Source of the DNA: Ziziphus jujuba
Lineage: Eukaryota; Streptophyta; Magnoliopsida; Rosales; Rhamnaceae
DNA: 64,000 nucleotides
Direction: 5' to 3'
Assembly: GCF_031755915.1 (NCBI RefSeq)
Contig: NC_083386.1
Span: 7,502,001-7,566,000, forward strand
Part shown: positions 22,915 to 35,128 of the stretch, one piece after another
Layout of the letters: every line of letters starts with the position of its first letter
How positions within the stretch are numbered: position 1 is the first letter of the stretch
Notes under the pieces: generated by a model
Seen by the model: only the letters and a program-made list of their open reading frames with translations
What the model was told of the DNA's origin: nothing
Databases searched by the model: none
Program-made: the position numbers and the translations under genes

Positions 22915-23068
22915 AGTTTGCATCTGTCCATGTGGGTATTGCAATGGGAGTTTTGGATCAGCTGTATTTTGCAAGTATAATTATAAGATGCCTCCTTTTC
23001 ATGATAATATGGCCATGAAAGAGCACCTCAAGTTCTGGGCTTATGCAGTGGCCTGCACTGTTAGATAA
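22915..23068 (+). other. Exon-like open segment antisense to CACTA intron, possible captured gene end
   Basis: Behind a possible acceptor ('tatatttag') the plus strand stays open to a TAA at 23066. It reads like ordinary protein: 'CPCGYCNGSFGSAVFCKYNY', then 'MAMKEHLKFWAYAVACTVR'. It lies in the 1.57-kb intron (22655-24222) of the minus-strand transposase gene, which is longer than the other introns. I do not recognise the family. It could be a host-gene 3' exon picked up by the element, or chance. Confidence 0.3.
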
Positions 23069-24805
23069 ATAACTAATTAATTAGGCTCTGCTTCAAGAAG
23101 ATGCAGAAACCAGCTAGCTAGGCTCTCTAACTTCTTAATTAAGAACTCAACCTTGCAGAAATTGTCTCAAACTAGCTCACTTAAGCTAGCTAGCTGCTTA
23201 TATCTATCTCTATCTCTCTATGTTTGTCTGATCTAGGAATTTACTTATAGTTATAATATTATATAAATTTGACAAGGTGTCAGAGACCAAATGGTATAAT
23301 TAAATTCAAAGCTTGTTTGAGTAAAGTAAAAAATTAAAAAAAAAAAATGCATATATGGAAGTTTCCTGTTAATTTCAATCATATGAATCTATAAATAATT
23401 ACTATCAATTTTATGTTTGACAAAGTTTTTGCATGAACAGTATCCTGGAAAATTGATAATGCTTCTGAACAATTCCAACAAGCTTACAATTCTAGTTGTG
23501 TTCTACTAGTTTACAATTCTCTTAAGTCCATTTATGTAGATTCTATCAAAGAATAAGAAAAACGAATGTAATCATCCAAACTCCTGTAGATTCACATGTA
23601 ACTTTCAATTAACTTTTCTACTTTTGACAGCAATGATGATTAGTCACATAGAGCCCTTCAATGTTTTTTTTTTTTTTCTTTTTTTTTTGACCTGCTTTGA
23701 AAAGCCATGAAGCAAAATAAAATAAAACCGGTAGCTTCTGGTCTATATCTACTTCCTGGCTGCTACAGTACATAGTCATTATCATTAAAGCAAAAAGACC
23801 AATGGTTGTACTAGTCCCACAATGCTAAGCGCCAAACACTCGGTCTATTTATCAGAGAAGCATCGTTAGGGAAACTTCATCCAACACTTTTCAGGAAAAG
23901 TTGAACAAAGTTATCAATTTTTGCTGGTACCAAATTCAGTTAGCATGCTAGCCTACCAAATGAAAAATACCAAAACCACTTCACATGCATGTTCTGTTCA
24001 ATGAAATACACAGACTCAAATTTTTTGGTTTTCTATATCATGAAACTCTATGCAGTGACTATTCATGATTGGCAGCTTTGCAGCAAAAAGATGACACATT
24101 TTCATTTATATGTATATGTATATAGTCTCAATTCGAAATATGGTGATGGTGCAGAAGATAAACTTGCTTGCTTGCGAAGTAAACATGAAAGATGCACATA
24201 TACTAAATTTTAAGTGTACCTGTGCTCCTATGAAGACTAGGACATGTGCTGGATGAAACAGATGGAGCAGCTGAAGCAGGAGGAGCAGATGAAGGGGATG
24301 GAATTGATGAGCTCGGTTCTGATATGCTAGGTGTCGGAATGATCGGAGTTGATGGAACTGCATTAATATCCCCTGATTCGCCACGACTACAACCACATCC
24401 ACGGCCACGGCCATGCTCATGGGCACCAACTCAAGAATGACCACACCGTAACTTATACATCTAATTGAATATATGATATTCTGCTTATAATGAAAGGGAT
24501 ACATGATAAGGAAGCAAAGTATAACACATAAGATTGAAGTAAAAGTATGTACTCAACTGTTAAACACTTTTTTTTTATTATTATTAGCAAAATCCACTTA
24601 GTCTGTGTTTGGAAGCAACAAACATACTGATCGGTCAAACATAGGACATTAGTGTGCTTTTACAACTTGGACAACTAATTTAACCATCATATAATATCCC
24701 ATAATCCAAAAAACAAAAAAAACAAATACAGAAACAAAGACAAAAACAACAACCAAAAACAGAAAGGAACAAATGAAGACAACACCAGCACCACAGATCA
24801 GGTGA

Positions 24806-27800
24806 TCAATCACTATCGTCTTCTTCTGTTAATACATGATCTTCACTGTCAGATGCAGGATTATCACCACTCATCGAATTATCACTTCCATCATCTATAA
24901 AGCCATCATCACATAAGGCTGTAACATGTCGTTCAACATATGCAACAAAGTCTAGATCAACGTCAACTCGTTGCAGCTGCAGGTCATTTAACTCATCATT
25001 AACCATCCACTCAACAGCTAATGACTCATCCTCTTGATATGCATCTAGTGATGATATTTCAACTTCATCATCCTCCTCTAACTTGTCAGGAATATCCCAC
25101 AAATTTCTTTGGTGTGCCTTTTGAACAACTTTCCAATGGATCCCTAATTTAGGATCATCGATGTAGAAAATCTGTTGAGCTTGACTTGCCAAAATGTAAG
25201 GATCGCTAGTATACCACTGATGACAAATATTGATGCTTGTTAAGTGAAAATCCTTTTGCACCCATTTTTTTTAGGATTCGTATTGAACCATGTACACTTG
25301 AACACAAATGCAAATTTATCCCACTTATAATGCACTTTAACCATTGATTCTAAAATGCCATAGAAGTCTATCTCAGCCCCTTCATGTACTCCCGTACCAT
25401 AACACCATTATTTTGAGTTGTTAGTCGATCATCCCATGATTTAACAATAAATCATACTCCATTGACAATGCAAGCAAGATAAATGTGCACTCGATGATCA
25501 AGCATACTTGCTAGCGAAAAAAAATCATCTGTTGCTACTGCTGCTCTTTGAGACCGTAAAGTTTCCATCTAAATCACAAAATTCCAGAGTTTGGCAAACG
25601 AACAATGCCTACAAAAAATGATATAATTACTCTCATATGACTTGAAATGATACAAAAGTACTTACACGATTTTGGAACCATGCTGGAAACGTTTCTTGTT
25701 GCCTTTGGAACAGGTTGTCACTACTTTCTTTTTCCAATTCCAACAAATGCTCACTAAAATATAGAAATAAATATGTGAAATTCATACCACCAACATTATC
25801 ATAAATTGGAATATGAAGAATATATTCCAAATCTAAAGATGATATGTGCTTACTTTAAATAATCAGCTATTTCCTCGCAATTATTAAGAATATACCATTG
25901 TATTTTCTTAATTTTCTCTTCCTCCAATAGTTTTAGCTGGGAAGCACCATAAGGTTTTGCTCGCTGGTTGAAACAAGAAATACCTCCAGCTTCATGTGGA
26001 ACATCAACATTTCATTCCTACTTATTAAATTTAGTCTCAATATCCCGAAAATATATTGAACAAAATGTCAACGCCTCATTCGCATTATATGCCTCTGCTA
26101 TGGAACCTTTTGGTGGTGGGAATATTCTTTCCAATTTTCACAATATAAGTGCAATTCCATCTTCCAACTTCATCAAATCATTAATGGAAATTGTCTTTGC
26201 ACATACTTGTTGGAAAAAACTTGATAACTCAACCAAAGGAATGCAAATATCCCATGGCAAAAATTTTAGAATGCCAATAAGAAGAAGATGTTGAAGTAAG
26301 ACATGACAATCATGACTTTTGAGGCCCGTTATCTTATCATCTTTAACATTACCACTTTTAGAGATGTTTGCTACATATCTAGAGGGATATTGTATGGTGG
26401 ATAAAAAATGACAAAATTCGACTCTCTCTTAGCGTTTAATGTGTATTTTGCATGAAGCTTTTACGTACCTTTGGTCACCACATTTTACTAAATGCAGCTC
26501 TTTCCTTATTCTCATGTCTTCCAAATATTTTCGAGCTTTATTGGTATCCTTTATTTTGGTATCAATGTCCAACAAGATTCCAACTATATTATCACATATA
26601 TTTCTCTTAATGTGCATAACATCAAGAATATGTCTTATTTTCAAAGAGAACCAATATTCTAACTCAAAAAATATACTCCTTTTGGTCCAATTTAACTCTG
26701 CTGGTGTACGCTTATGTTTCAGACTTGGATGCTTTTCCAATTTCATCGTTTCTACACATTGCAACCGCCGCACTATATCCTCACCAGATAATTCCTTTGG
26801 TGCAAGTCAATTTTCATATTGACCATCATGTAGAAGACTTCGTCTCCAGCGATGTTCAGAAGGTAAATACCGACGATGACGCATGTAACATATTTTACTT
26901 CTCAACTTTAACGATGATGTTTCCTTGTTGCACACGGGACAAGCCATATAACCTTTTGTGCTCCAACTTAAGAGAAGTCCATATGCTGGAAAATCATTAA
27001 TAGTCCATAACACTACAGCATGCATTTGAAAGATTTTACCGGTTAAATAGTCAGATATTGCCACCCCATTCCACAACTCTTTAAGTTCTTCAACCAAAGG
27101 TCGTAAATACACATCAATTTCTCTACCAGGAGATTTTGGGTCGGATATCAATAAATACATGAACATATATGGTTGTTTCATACATTTCCATGGTGGTAGA
27201 TTATAAAGTGTAAGAATAACCGAGTAAATGCTATATGAACTACTGATATTTTCGAAGGGATTAAACCCATCGGATGCAAGACCAAGATATACATTACATG
27301 CATCATCCAAAAACAATGGCTACATTCTGTTAAATTCTTTCCAAGCTTCACCAGTAGCTGGATGTTGAAGCACACAATTATCAACTCACTTCTCACTATG
27401 CCACCGTATATCCCTTGACGTATGTCTCGACATATATAATCTTTGCAATCTCGGTTTCAGTGGAAAATATCTAAGTACTTTGTGTGGAATGTTTTTAACT
27501 TTATAACGACTCTCATCATATATTGGACATCTCCCTAAATCAGTATTCTCTTTCCAAAACAAAACACAATCATTTCGACATGCATGAATCTTCTCATGCC
27601 CTAATCCAAGTGCACGTAACATCTTCTTCATGGAATATGTATCTTTGGGGATATTTACACCTTCTGGAAAGGCATCACCTAATAATTGAAGCAACATGTC
27701 AAGTGATTTATTACTCCAATGGTTTAGAACCTTGAGATGCATTAACTTAACCACAAAAGTTAATGTCAAGAGCTTACAACCTGGATATAGTTTTCTTCCA

Positions 27801-28210
27801 GCCTCAACAAAAAGATTGTCAAATCCATTGTTATCATTTCTGATTTCCTCATTGGAAGTATTTGGCTCGACATTTTCCACATCATCTGCTTCATAAGATT
27901 GATACACATCATTCAAAATGTCCAACATATCATCATCATAATATTCATCCATATCTCCTGTTTGTTGCTCTCTAACACTCGAATTGCTCGTGGATGCCAC
28001 ATGTTCTTCTTCATGGAACATCCAATTTACATATAATTTAGAGAACCCATACCTATGAATAGGTTTATGTACAATCTCAATAAATTTCCAATAAGCATTA
28101 AGACAATTACAGCACGGGAAACGTGTCTTCCCCTCATCATCCAAATGTTGTTTAGCAACTTCGATAAAAGATGCTACCCCATTAACATATTCTCTAGAAA
28201 GTCGATCCAA
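24806..28210 (-). pseudogene. TNP2-type CACTA transposase, broken
   Basis: The domain order on the minus strand follows plant TNP2 proteins. First is a transposase-associated N-terminus (28210 down, 'LSREYVNGVASFIEVAKQHL', 'PCCNCLNAYW', 'RYGFSKLYVNWMFHEEE'). Then comes the TNP2 core ('DNCVLQHPATGEAWKEF', 'YLGLASDGFNPFENIS', 'YNLPPWKCMKQPYMFMYLL', 'LLWTINDFPAYG', 'LDVMHIKRNICDNIVG'). A DUF4218-like part at about 26340-25960 follows ('ITGLKSHDCHVLLQHLLPIG'), with an internal deletion. Last is a DUF4216-like part ending at 24806 ('WYTSDPYILASQAQQIFYID', acidic tail). Stops interrupt the core after 'RWHSEK' (27386-27388) and near 27316. The start is frameshifted: an upstream 'MDKSWI' ATG is out of frame. 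The protein would have cut element ends; it cannot here. Confidence 0.85.
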
Positions 28211-28240
28211 CTTTTATCCATCTATTTCATACATCAACAG

Positions 28241-30794
28241 ATAATAAACAATCCATCCCATTTGGACATAGACATAAGCACATCTAGCTAATTCATAGAT
28301 ATACATATAGGTATGCTCACCATTATCAACATCCTATGGCTCACTAGCAACTTATTTTTTTTATCCAAAGGTAGCTAGAAATATCATAGTGATAATAAAG
28401 AATTGAGGATAATGATGACAAGACAAAACCATTTGAAGCTTGTCTATGCCTTTTGATTACCTATATAGAAAAAGCAATTAACAGACTTAAGTGCTTTAAT
28501 ATAAACCTATATAGAAAAAGCGATTACGGAGGGGGCCTAAGAGTTTAAACGTGGCATATTCCTATTCATTGTAAAAGTATATACCATTCATCCAACATTT
28601 CCTCCAATCAAAATGTGTTATCTCGCATGAAAATAAAATAAAATGGAATAAAAAGGTGTGTTATTTATTCAGCACGCAAAAAATAGAAAATAGTTTAACT
28701 TATAATTTACCTAATTCAATAAATCAACAAATAGTTTTTTTTTTTCCCTGAAAACATAAATAGTTGGATTTTAGCATTAAATTTTTAATTTTTTTGGTCA
28801 ACAATAAAAAAGTAAAAAATTATGACTCATGGACTACTTTTCTGCTTTTAAGAAATATTTTCATCCATTCATGTTCCAGATTCAAGACTTTTCCATGTGA
28901 TTTTGTCAAACAAATTAGTCACGTTTCATTCTATGCGTCATCATTTGATCAAGTGTAGTCTAGTCTAGCAATTAATTTGTAGGATGTATATATATTATAT
29001 TATATAAAATAAGCTAGCCAACAAAGTTTGTGCATGACAATAAGGATGACATTTGACCATCTTATTTTCAATAACTTTATGTGCAAATCTTGGTTAACCA
29101 AATCTGCAGCTACCATATAATAATGTCTTATTAATAATTAGAAATACATAAATAAGAAAAAAAAATTACCTCTATATGTTTATGAACTAAACATATATAT
29201 ATTTTGTTTAAAAAATAAAAATAGAACAATTGCAGATTATGTTATCTCAGAGTTGAGAAAGAATGATTTACATTTGAATGGAGAGAACGATACACAACTT
29301 AATCGATGAAAGAAAACAAGACATACACAGCTTGTCTATGCCTTCTTTTTTTTTTTTTTTTTTCCCTTAATAGTTAGATCCTTGCATATTATATCCGGAT
29401 TTCTTTTTCTAAGTATTTTATATTTTTGTGTGTCTGTTTACATATATTTCATCAATCTATAGGAAAGGATCTTTGGGACTTTCTGGTTTTTTGTGTGAAC
29501 TAGATGAATGCCATATGAATCATTTAGCTTGACTCGCTTCATTTCCATAATCACATCTAGCTAATTCATACATATACATAAAGATATGCTCACCATTATC
29601 AACATCTTATGGCTCACTAGCAGCTTTCTTAAGATTTAGTAAACTTAAGATTTACTAAAACAAATTTCATTAACTTCATAACACTTCTTATTGACTACTA
29701 CCTTTGATTTATCTATGTTATGTTAAAATCTAACACAATACACAATTCAATCTAAAATCTCTTTCTTGCCCTTTTTGCCTCCCAATTACATGTTTCAATA
29801 TAAAACCTATGTAGGAACCAGACACTTACTTTTGTTTTAAAAACTATAAGTTTTTAATCTTGTAATTTTTCTGTCAATATTTTTATTATATTATTTAATT
29901 TTATTCAAACATTTTCTTTTCTTTTTGTATTTGTAAGCAACATCTAAATTATCAAACATATGTATGTGGATGTCGATGGAATTTATTAGCCATCATCTAT
30001 AGCAACAAAGCCTTTCATCAGCTAAACTTTCTTATCACAGTCAGTGTGTTGTAGTTATATGGGTAATTCGTCCTTTCATTTGTTTTAGTAAGTCTAATAA
30101 TATCACTCTCCATCTAATCCGATCCAAACTCCTAAGACTAACATTCACATAGTAATTTCAATGAACAGTTCATGGTCATGAAATGTAATAGCATCAACAC
30201 CACGACAACTCATAGCGAAAACAGAAAATATGAAGGCCATATGCAACACCAAGTTTCCCAAATCCTCACATTTTGACAAAACAATGCAACATTTCTTTCT
30301 AACAACAATGGCCAAGACAGCACGGCAAAAAAACAAGGAAAAAAACAGAGCTGCACCAATTCAAAGACAGACAGAGAGAGAATAACAAAAGGGCCAAAAA
30401 ATAGAAAACCAACCTCCAGAACGTCAAAAACCAGATCGGCAACCAGAACAGCATAAACGTCTAGACGATTGGCTACCTACAGAAGAAGGAAAGAAAGTCA
30501 AAGATAAACTTTTTTCTGAGAGAAATGCTAAGACGAAATTCAAAGAGTGATATGAGTTGCTTCAACCTTTGGAGATGTAGAGAGCTGCTGTTTTGACTTG
30601 CTGTTGAAGCAGATGAAAACCCAGAGATATTCAGCCACCGAGAAAGTCGAAAACCACAATCTATTGCAAAGGAATAATAAAGAGATCAAATGGAGGAGAA
30701 AAATGAAAAGAAAGGAGAAACTATTGTATTTTCATTTATTTTCCCATTTGAAGAATGGCGGGATCGTGTGGCGAGATTGGGGGCGCCTTAAACT
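28241..30794. other. CACTA internal non-coding region
   Basis: Upstream of the TNP2 gene. It is AT-rich, with a 73-bp direct repeat ('cacatctagctaattcata...tatgctcaccattatcaac...') at about 28279-28351 and 29552-29625, and poly-T runs at 28735-28745 and 29345-29364. The sequence near 30100-30600 may be a transcript leader, but nothing identifies it. Confidence 0.5.
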
Positions 30795-30905
30795 AACTTT
30801 TTACCGAGGAATAAACCCTTTTGTCGGTATAGGATATTTACCGAGGAATGCAGTTCGTCACCAACAAACCTTTTTCCGAGAACAACCATATTTCGTTGGC
30901 AAACA
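30795..30905. repeat. CACTA subterminal repeats, displaced inner block
   Basis: Four or five copies of the subterminal motif ('tttaccgagga', 'tttgtcggta', 'tttaccgagga', 'tttttccgaga') lie here. They are separated from the main right-end array by about 680 bp of AT-rich sequence without the motif. Confidence 0.7.
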
Positions 30906-31589
30906 CAGCCCTCTAATTATTATTTTTTTCTGAATTTATGTGCTATATTACGTCAGTAAAAAAATCATTTTCCACACAATTAACAATACATATCAGTTTT
31001 TTATTTTGTAAACAATACATGTCAATTTTAACTAAATACAAAAATAAAAAAGCAATACCTTTACCAAGTAAATAAAATATAAATTTTATCAACAAATGTT
31101 TACTATGTTTTAAAAAATGATATAAATATATACTAAAACAAATATAGCTGCTCTCCACCACTAGCATTAACATCAATATAACTTACCTGCAAAATTAAAG
31201 GTAGGTTAAGATAAAAAGTAACTTGTAAATAGGTTGATTCAATTTAATTTTATAGCTTACGGGCCAAAATAATAGTACTCTTATTAATACTAATGATAAT
31301 AATACTAATAATATAACTTCTATATTATTATGGTACTAACTAATAAGCATATGTCATAAAAGTGTTACAAACATTAATAAAAAAGTGTACACATATGCCA
31401 TAAAAATAGATAGTGGCCAAATTAAATATTTGGGATTTTTTTCAAACAATACATTTTTTGGGAAATAAAAATTCCAACACCTTTTGCCAACATTTTCAAA
31501 CATAGTATATATTAATTACAAACAAATAAAATACATAAATTACCTAAGTAAAAATAATACAAAATTTTATATATTGGGATATTACCTTT

Positions 31590-31933
31590 TACCGACAAAA
31601 GTATGCCATTTGTAGGTAAATGTAAACGTTTTGCCGAGATAATTTTAAATTGTCGGTAAAAGATGCTACTTTTGCCGACGAAGTTAACATTTCGTCGGTA
31701 ATTCCACTTTTTCCCAGCAACATCAAAACTCGTCAGTAAAAACTATTACAATAGCGGCGAAATTGTGTTTTCATCATTAAAAAGATATCATTTGCCCATG
31801 ACTTTTATGTTTTGTCACCAAAAGTCTCAATGTTACTGAGAAAGTGTATTTTCGTCGGTAAATGTCTCTTTAGCCACAATATTATGTGTCGTCGGAAAAA
31901 GTTTCATCAGTAAACGATCATTTTGCTGTAGTG
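31590..31933. repeat. CACTA right terminus and subterminal repeat array
   Basis: Dense alternating copies of ttTaCCGAcgAA / TTcGTCGGtaAA (for example near 31592, 31653, 31673, 31693, 31852 and 31890) lead to the terminal CTGTAGTG. Confidence 0.85.
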
Positions 31934-31936
31934 AGG

Positions 31937-34722
31937 TCTGGAAGGTCTGATGATCATGTTTTCTAGTTTTAATTTTCTTTTCTTTTTCTTTTTTTTTTTT
32001 TTTTTTTTTTTTGGGAAAGGAAACACTATGGTCACCATGCCAAGTGTGTATCCATCGCTCTGTTTAGTGTAATAACAGTTACACTCTGAGCTAGTGCAGG
32101 TGCTTCAGTTTTGTAGAGCTGCTGCTTATGCAGATCTCGGGAGGTCCAACCGATACTAATTGTTTAGTCAATTGATAAGTCAAGGAAACAAGACTTGGAG
32201 CTTCAATCTCAACTTCGGCAAAATCTAAAAAATCCAACTCCAAAGCATTTAGAGATATTCAAGATGATACCTTGATCTCCTTGAATTTACAGCAACCCCT
32301 GCAACTTACTACATTGCTGTATATGGCACTCCTTAAATGATGAGAATCTCTACCAGCAAAAAATCTCAAACAAAGAAGGGATGATGATTGAATTCAAAGT
32401 TGATTATTGGAAAGCAGCGGAAAAGCAGAGCAGAACCTTCTGGCAAGTTTGAGAATCTATCTATCTTCCATGGCCGCTGCAGACTTTTCATATTCAAACT
32501 CCACAAAGAAATAGGCAGACGGACATTTTATATCCTCATTACACCGAAAGATGGAGGTGATTAGAGGTCAACATTGGTAAAATAGAGTTATCATTATTTT
32601 GTTGGCTTGTATATAGTTTTCATTTTTGCTTCCTGGATGTTGATACATGGCAGATTGGTTTGCAAGGTTATGATGAATATTAATTGTCAATTAACAAACT
32701 CTATGATAAGAATTTTCTTTTTCTTTTTCTTGTTTCCTTATACATATAGAAATTTAAATATTTTTTAAATAATTTTTTTCCAATCCTATTATTTGTAAAT
32801 TTGTAATATTGAAAATTAGGATTAGCTTTATTTTAAATGAATTGTTTTTTGGTTCATTTCATAGACACTTTTTTCTAAACGTTTTAAAACTTAAAAATGG
32901 TCATTTTTAATATGATGAAATTAATCAAGAGTTGTTTTGGACAATTTTTAGTCATAGAATGTTCTCTAGGGAAGTTTTATGCATCAATCACTAAGCATTG
33001 GGTTCCATCAAAATTCAAAATCTGTGGAATTTTATTTTCTTTTTATCAAAAGGAGAAGGGAAAAAATAAAAATAAAAAGGTTCATGACAACTAAGTTCCT
33101 TGCCGTCCCTATCGAATCTGGAAACTGAAATGGACTTGAGCAGAGAAGTATTTCTGGGACTTTCTTAAATTATAAAGGGATATAAACTTTGAGTTCCGTA
33201 AAAGATAGAAACTAATATTCCATGGGTTGTGAAACTACAAGGATTCAATGGTACTAGCCCCCAAACAACGATAACAAAATAGTCTAATTGAATTGAACTG
33301 TGAAAATGACCTGTAGCATACGATATAATAAAGCTCTATGAATAAAGGTTGAACAAAAGATATGTAGAAATACTGTCGGTATGTCTTACAATATTTAGCA
33401 GTTTTCACTATTGCAAGGTGAGTAAATGTAAATTTAAGAAAAAATAAAATAAATGACAAAACTACCAGTAATAGAAACAGAGAACAAAATTGGATTTCTA
33501 AATAGAAGAAATTTAACTCACAAAAAAAATTGGCAAAAATAAAAGAATGGCAAAATAAAATGTAAATAACAGTTAAATGAAAGTTAGAGACTAACAGTTA
33601 ATGAATTTGTAAATAGCGATATCTTCTACCCCTTTTATATAATCTCCAATCTAAATTTGTGATAAAATACTTTATAGGTTTTATCTTAATCAAATTTTAT
33701 CTTCCTTGCAGATAAAATTTATTTCCATTTAATAATTAAAAGTTATCATTTATCCATTTTTGGATTTTATATCTATCTAAAGCAACTTGTTTCGTGCTGT
33801 GAAACGTTAAATGAACAAGCTCACATTTTATAAGAACCATACATCATTAGAATTCAGTGATTGGCTTAGAATATTGGGAGATTTATTCATTAAAATCAAC
33901 ATTCTTTTTTTCTTATTAATAGCAATAATAATTTTTATTACTTTTATTATTTACTATTACTATTAATAATAATTTTTATTAATAGTAATAATAATTAGTT
34001 TTTCATTTTAATATTAATAATAATAAACGAGAGATATAACATAAGGGGAAGTTATGATGTTAAGAAAGTATATCAATTATTTTTGTATTATATATGTTCA
34101 TGTTAAAGAGTTTCTGTAACCATATAATTTTTCTCCTCTAAAATAACCACAAAGGAAGTCTAGTAGTGCTGTAAACTTCCTTCTTTTTTATTTTTTATTT
34201 TTTTATGTTTCAGTTAAAAAATATACCATTTTCCTCTTCCATAATTAATAAAGAAAAATGGATAATCTTTGATTGTTATATGTGACAAATAAATGAAGCA
34301 TACCATGGTATTGAATTAGAGGAGCAAAAGATGACATATCTATAATATATATCAAAAAAAAAAAAAAGATTATAAAATTTGAAACAATCTTGAGGCTGAT
34401 TAAAAGGATCTCCATAACCAGTAAAAAATGCTCTCCGTCATGTTGGTTCAGCTTTGTAGGAATGTTTGAGACAAAATTATGACCAATTGTTTGCGGTATA
34501 ATTTGAATCCATTTACCATTTAAAACAAAAATAAAATAATTTTATCAAAATAAACAAATAATATAAAACTGCAAAAGCTTAGCACAGACTTATTTTGGAT
34601 ATTCTTAGAAACCCAATTCCTTAAATAAATAAATAAACGATAAAAAACTTTGAGCTTCTGTATGACAGCTGGAGTACATTACCCGATTATTTTGAAAGAT
34701 ACTGCAAAAGTTATTGGCCCCG
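31937..34722. other. Intergenic region upstream of NLR1
   Basis: Matches 55413-58575 in copy 2 apart from small indels and the plastid insertion there. It includes a conserved block at about 32120-32560 with no recognised coding frame, AT-rich (TTA)n-like sequence near 33900-34030, and the shared NLR-upstream module near 34090-34260 ('ttctcctctaaaat..ccac.aaggaag'). Confidence 0.5.
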
Positions 34723-34737
34723 TTGACGCAAGGTCAA
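34723..34737. promoter_or_regulatory. Paired W-box, NLR1 promoter
   Basis: TTGAC at 34723-34727 and GTCAA at 34733-34737 lie about 400 bp before the NLR1 start. This is the cleanest copy of the motif pair shared by the NLR-type promoters in the window. Binding by WRKY factors is inferred from the motif. Confidence 0.6.
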
Positions 34738-35128
34738 CATCTAATAGTGCCACTTTGGTCGGTGGTCGTTTAGCCCCAGCACCTGCAAAGCATCTTTTTC
34801 TCTTCTACCCATTTTCCGTTACCAAAAACACAGATTAAGCAGCTCTTTGAGTTTTCTTCTCTGGTTTTCACCTTGCAGTTTCTTCAAGCAAAACTTACTT
34901 TATCCTGTAATTTGACCACACCAGGTACGCAAACTTGCTTTACATTTTTTCTTTTTTATAAATATTTTTGGTTTAATTCCATTTGTTTCTCTGCGTATGA
35001 TTTTGATGATCATCTCTTTATTTCATTATGTTGAATCTAATTGAACTATTTTTGGCTGTTTATCATCCTTACTGTTTTTGCTTTTTATTGGGTAGAAAAT
35101 ACTCTTAGATTGCAAGTAAAGCAAACCC

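Larger units (their letters stand above)
20718..24440 (-). pseudogene. CACTA second gene: plant Ptta/En/Spm-family transposase protein, broken
   Basis: Exons can be followed on the minus strand. A Ser/Pro-rich start lies at about 24440-24223. Exon 22654-22407 reads 'GRLTMELDYDIGRPTNKEIS' and 'EAWTKIGENERKRIRDLLQ'. Exon about 21857-21630 reads 'FDIDREDERYVNYVNTLMGK'. Exon about 21573-21474 reads 'HYGGSKPFLYHLQEKSK'. Exon about 21345-21262 reads 'MHYHDKKCWINETARQRY'. The last exon, about 21150-20718, reads 'GMGYGPKPASYSHKR', then two near-identical 'EYDSYRQQ' repeats and a poly-proline tail. This order matches the family often annotated as Transposase_24. A TGA replaces tryptophan in 'VDWHWLCDFFG' (near 21685) and a TAA occurs after 'EGQT' (near 21335). 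The product is expected to bind subterminal repeats; this copy is dead. Confidence 0.75.
19863..31933 (-). mobile_element. CACTA (En/Spm) DNA transposon, 12.07 kb, defective
   Basis: The left end CACTACAAGAAAAT (19863) matches the canonical CACTA terminus. The right end reads CACTACAGCAAAAT on the minus strand (31933 inward). A 3-bp target duplication AGG flanks it (19860-19862 and 31934-31936). Copy 2 shows the empty site at about 55406-55414. Inside, on the minus strand, are a TNP2-type transposase and a second gene of the plant Ptta/En/Spm transposase family, both broken by nonsense mutations. Many short subterminal repeats (TTTACCGACGAA type and complements) line both ends. The element is therefore intact structurally but no longer autonomous. 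Confidence 0.95.

Noticed and set aside
24246..24440. Plus-strand open frame in the CACTA element
   Set aside because: Antisense to the Ser/Pro-rich first exon of the minus-strand transposase gene.
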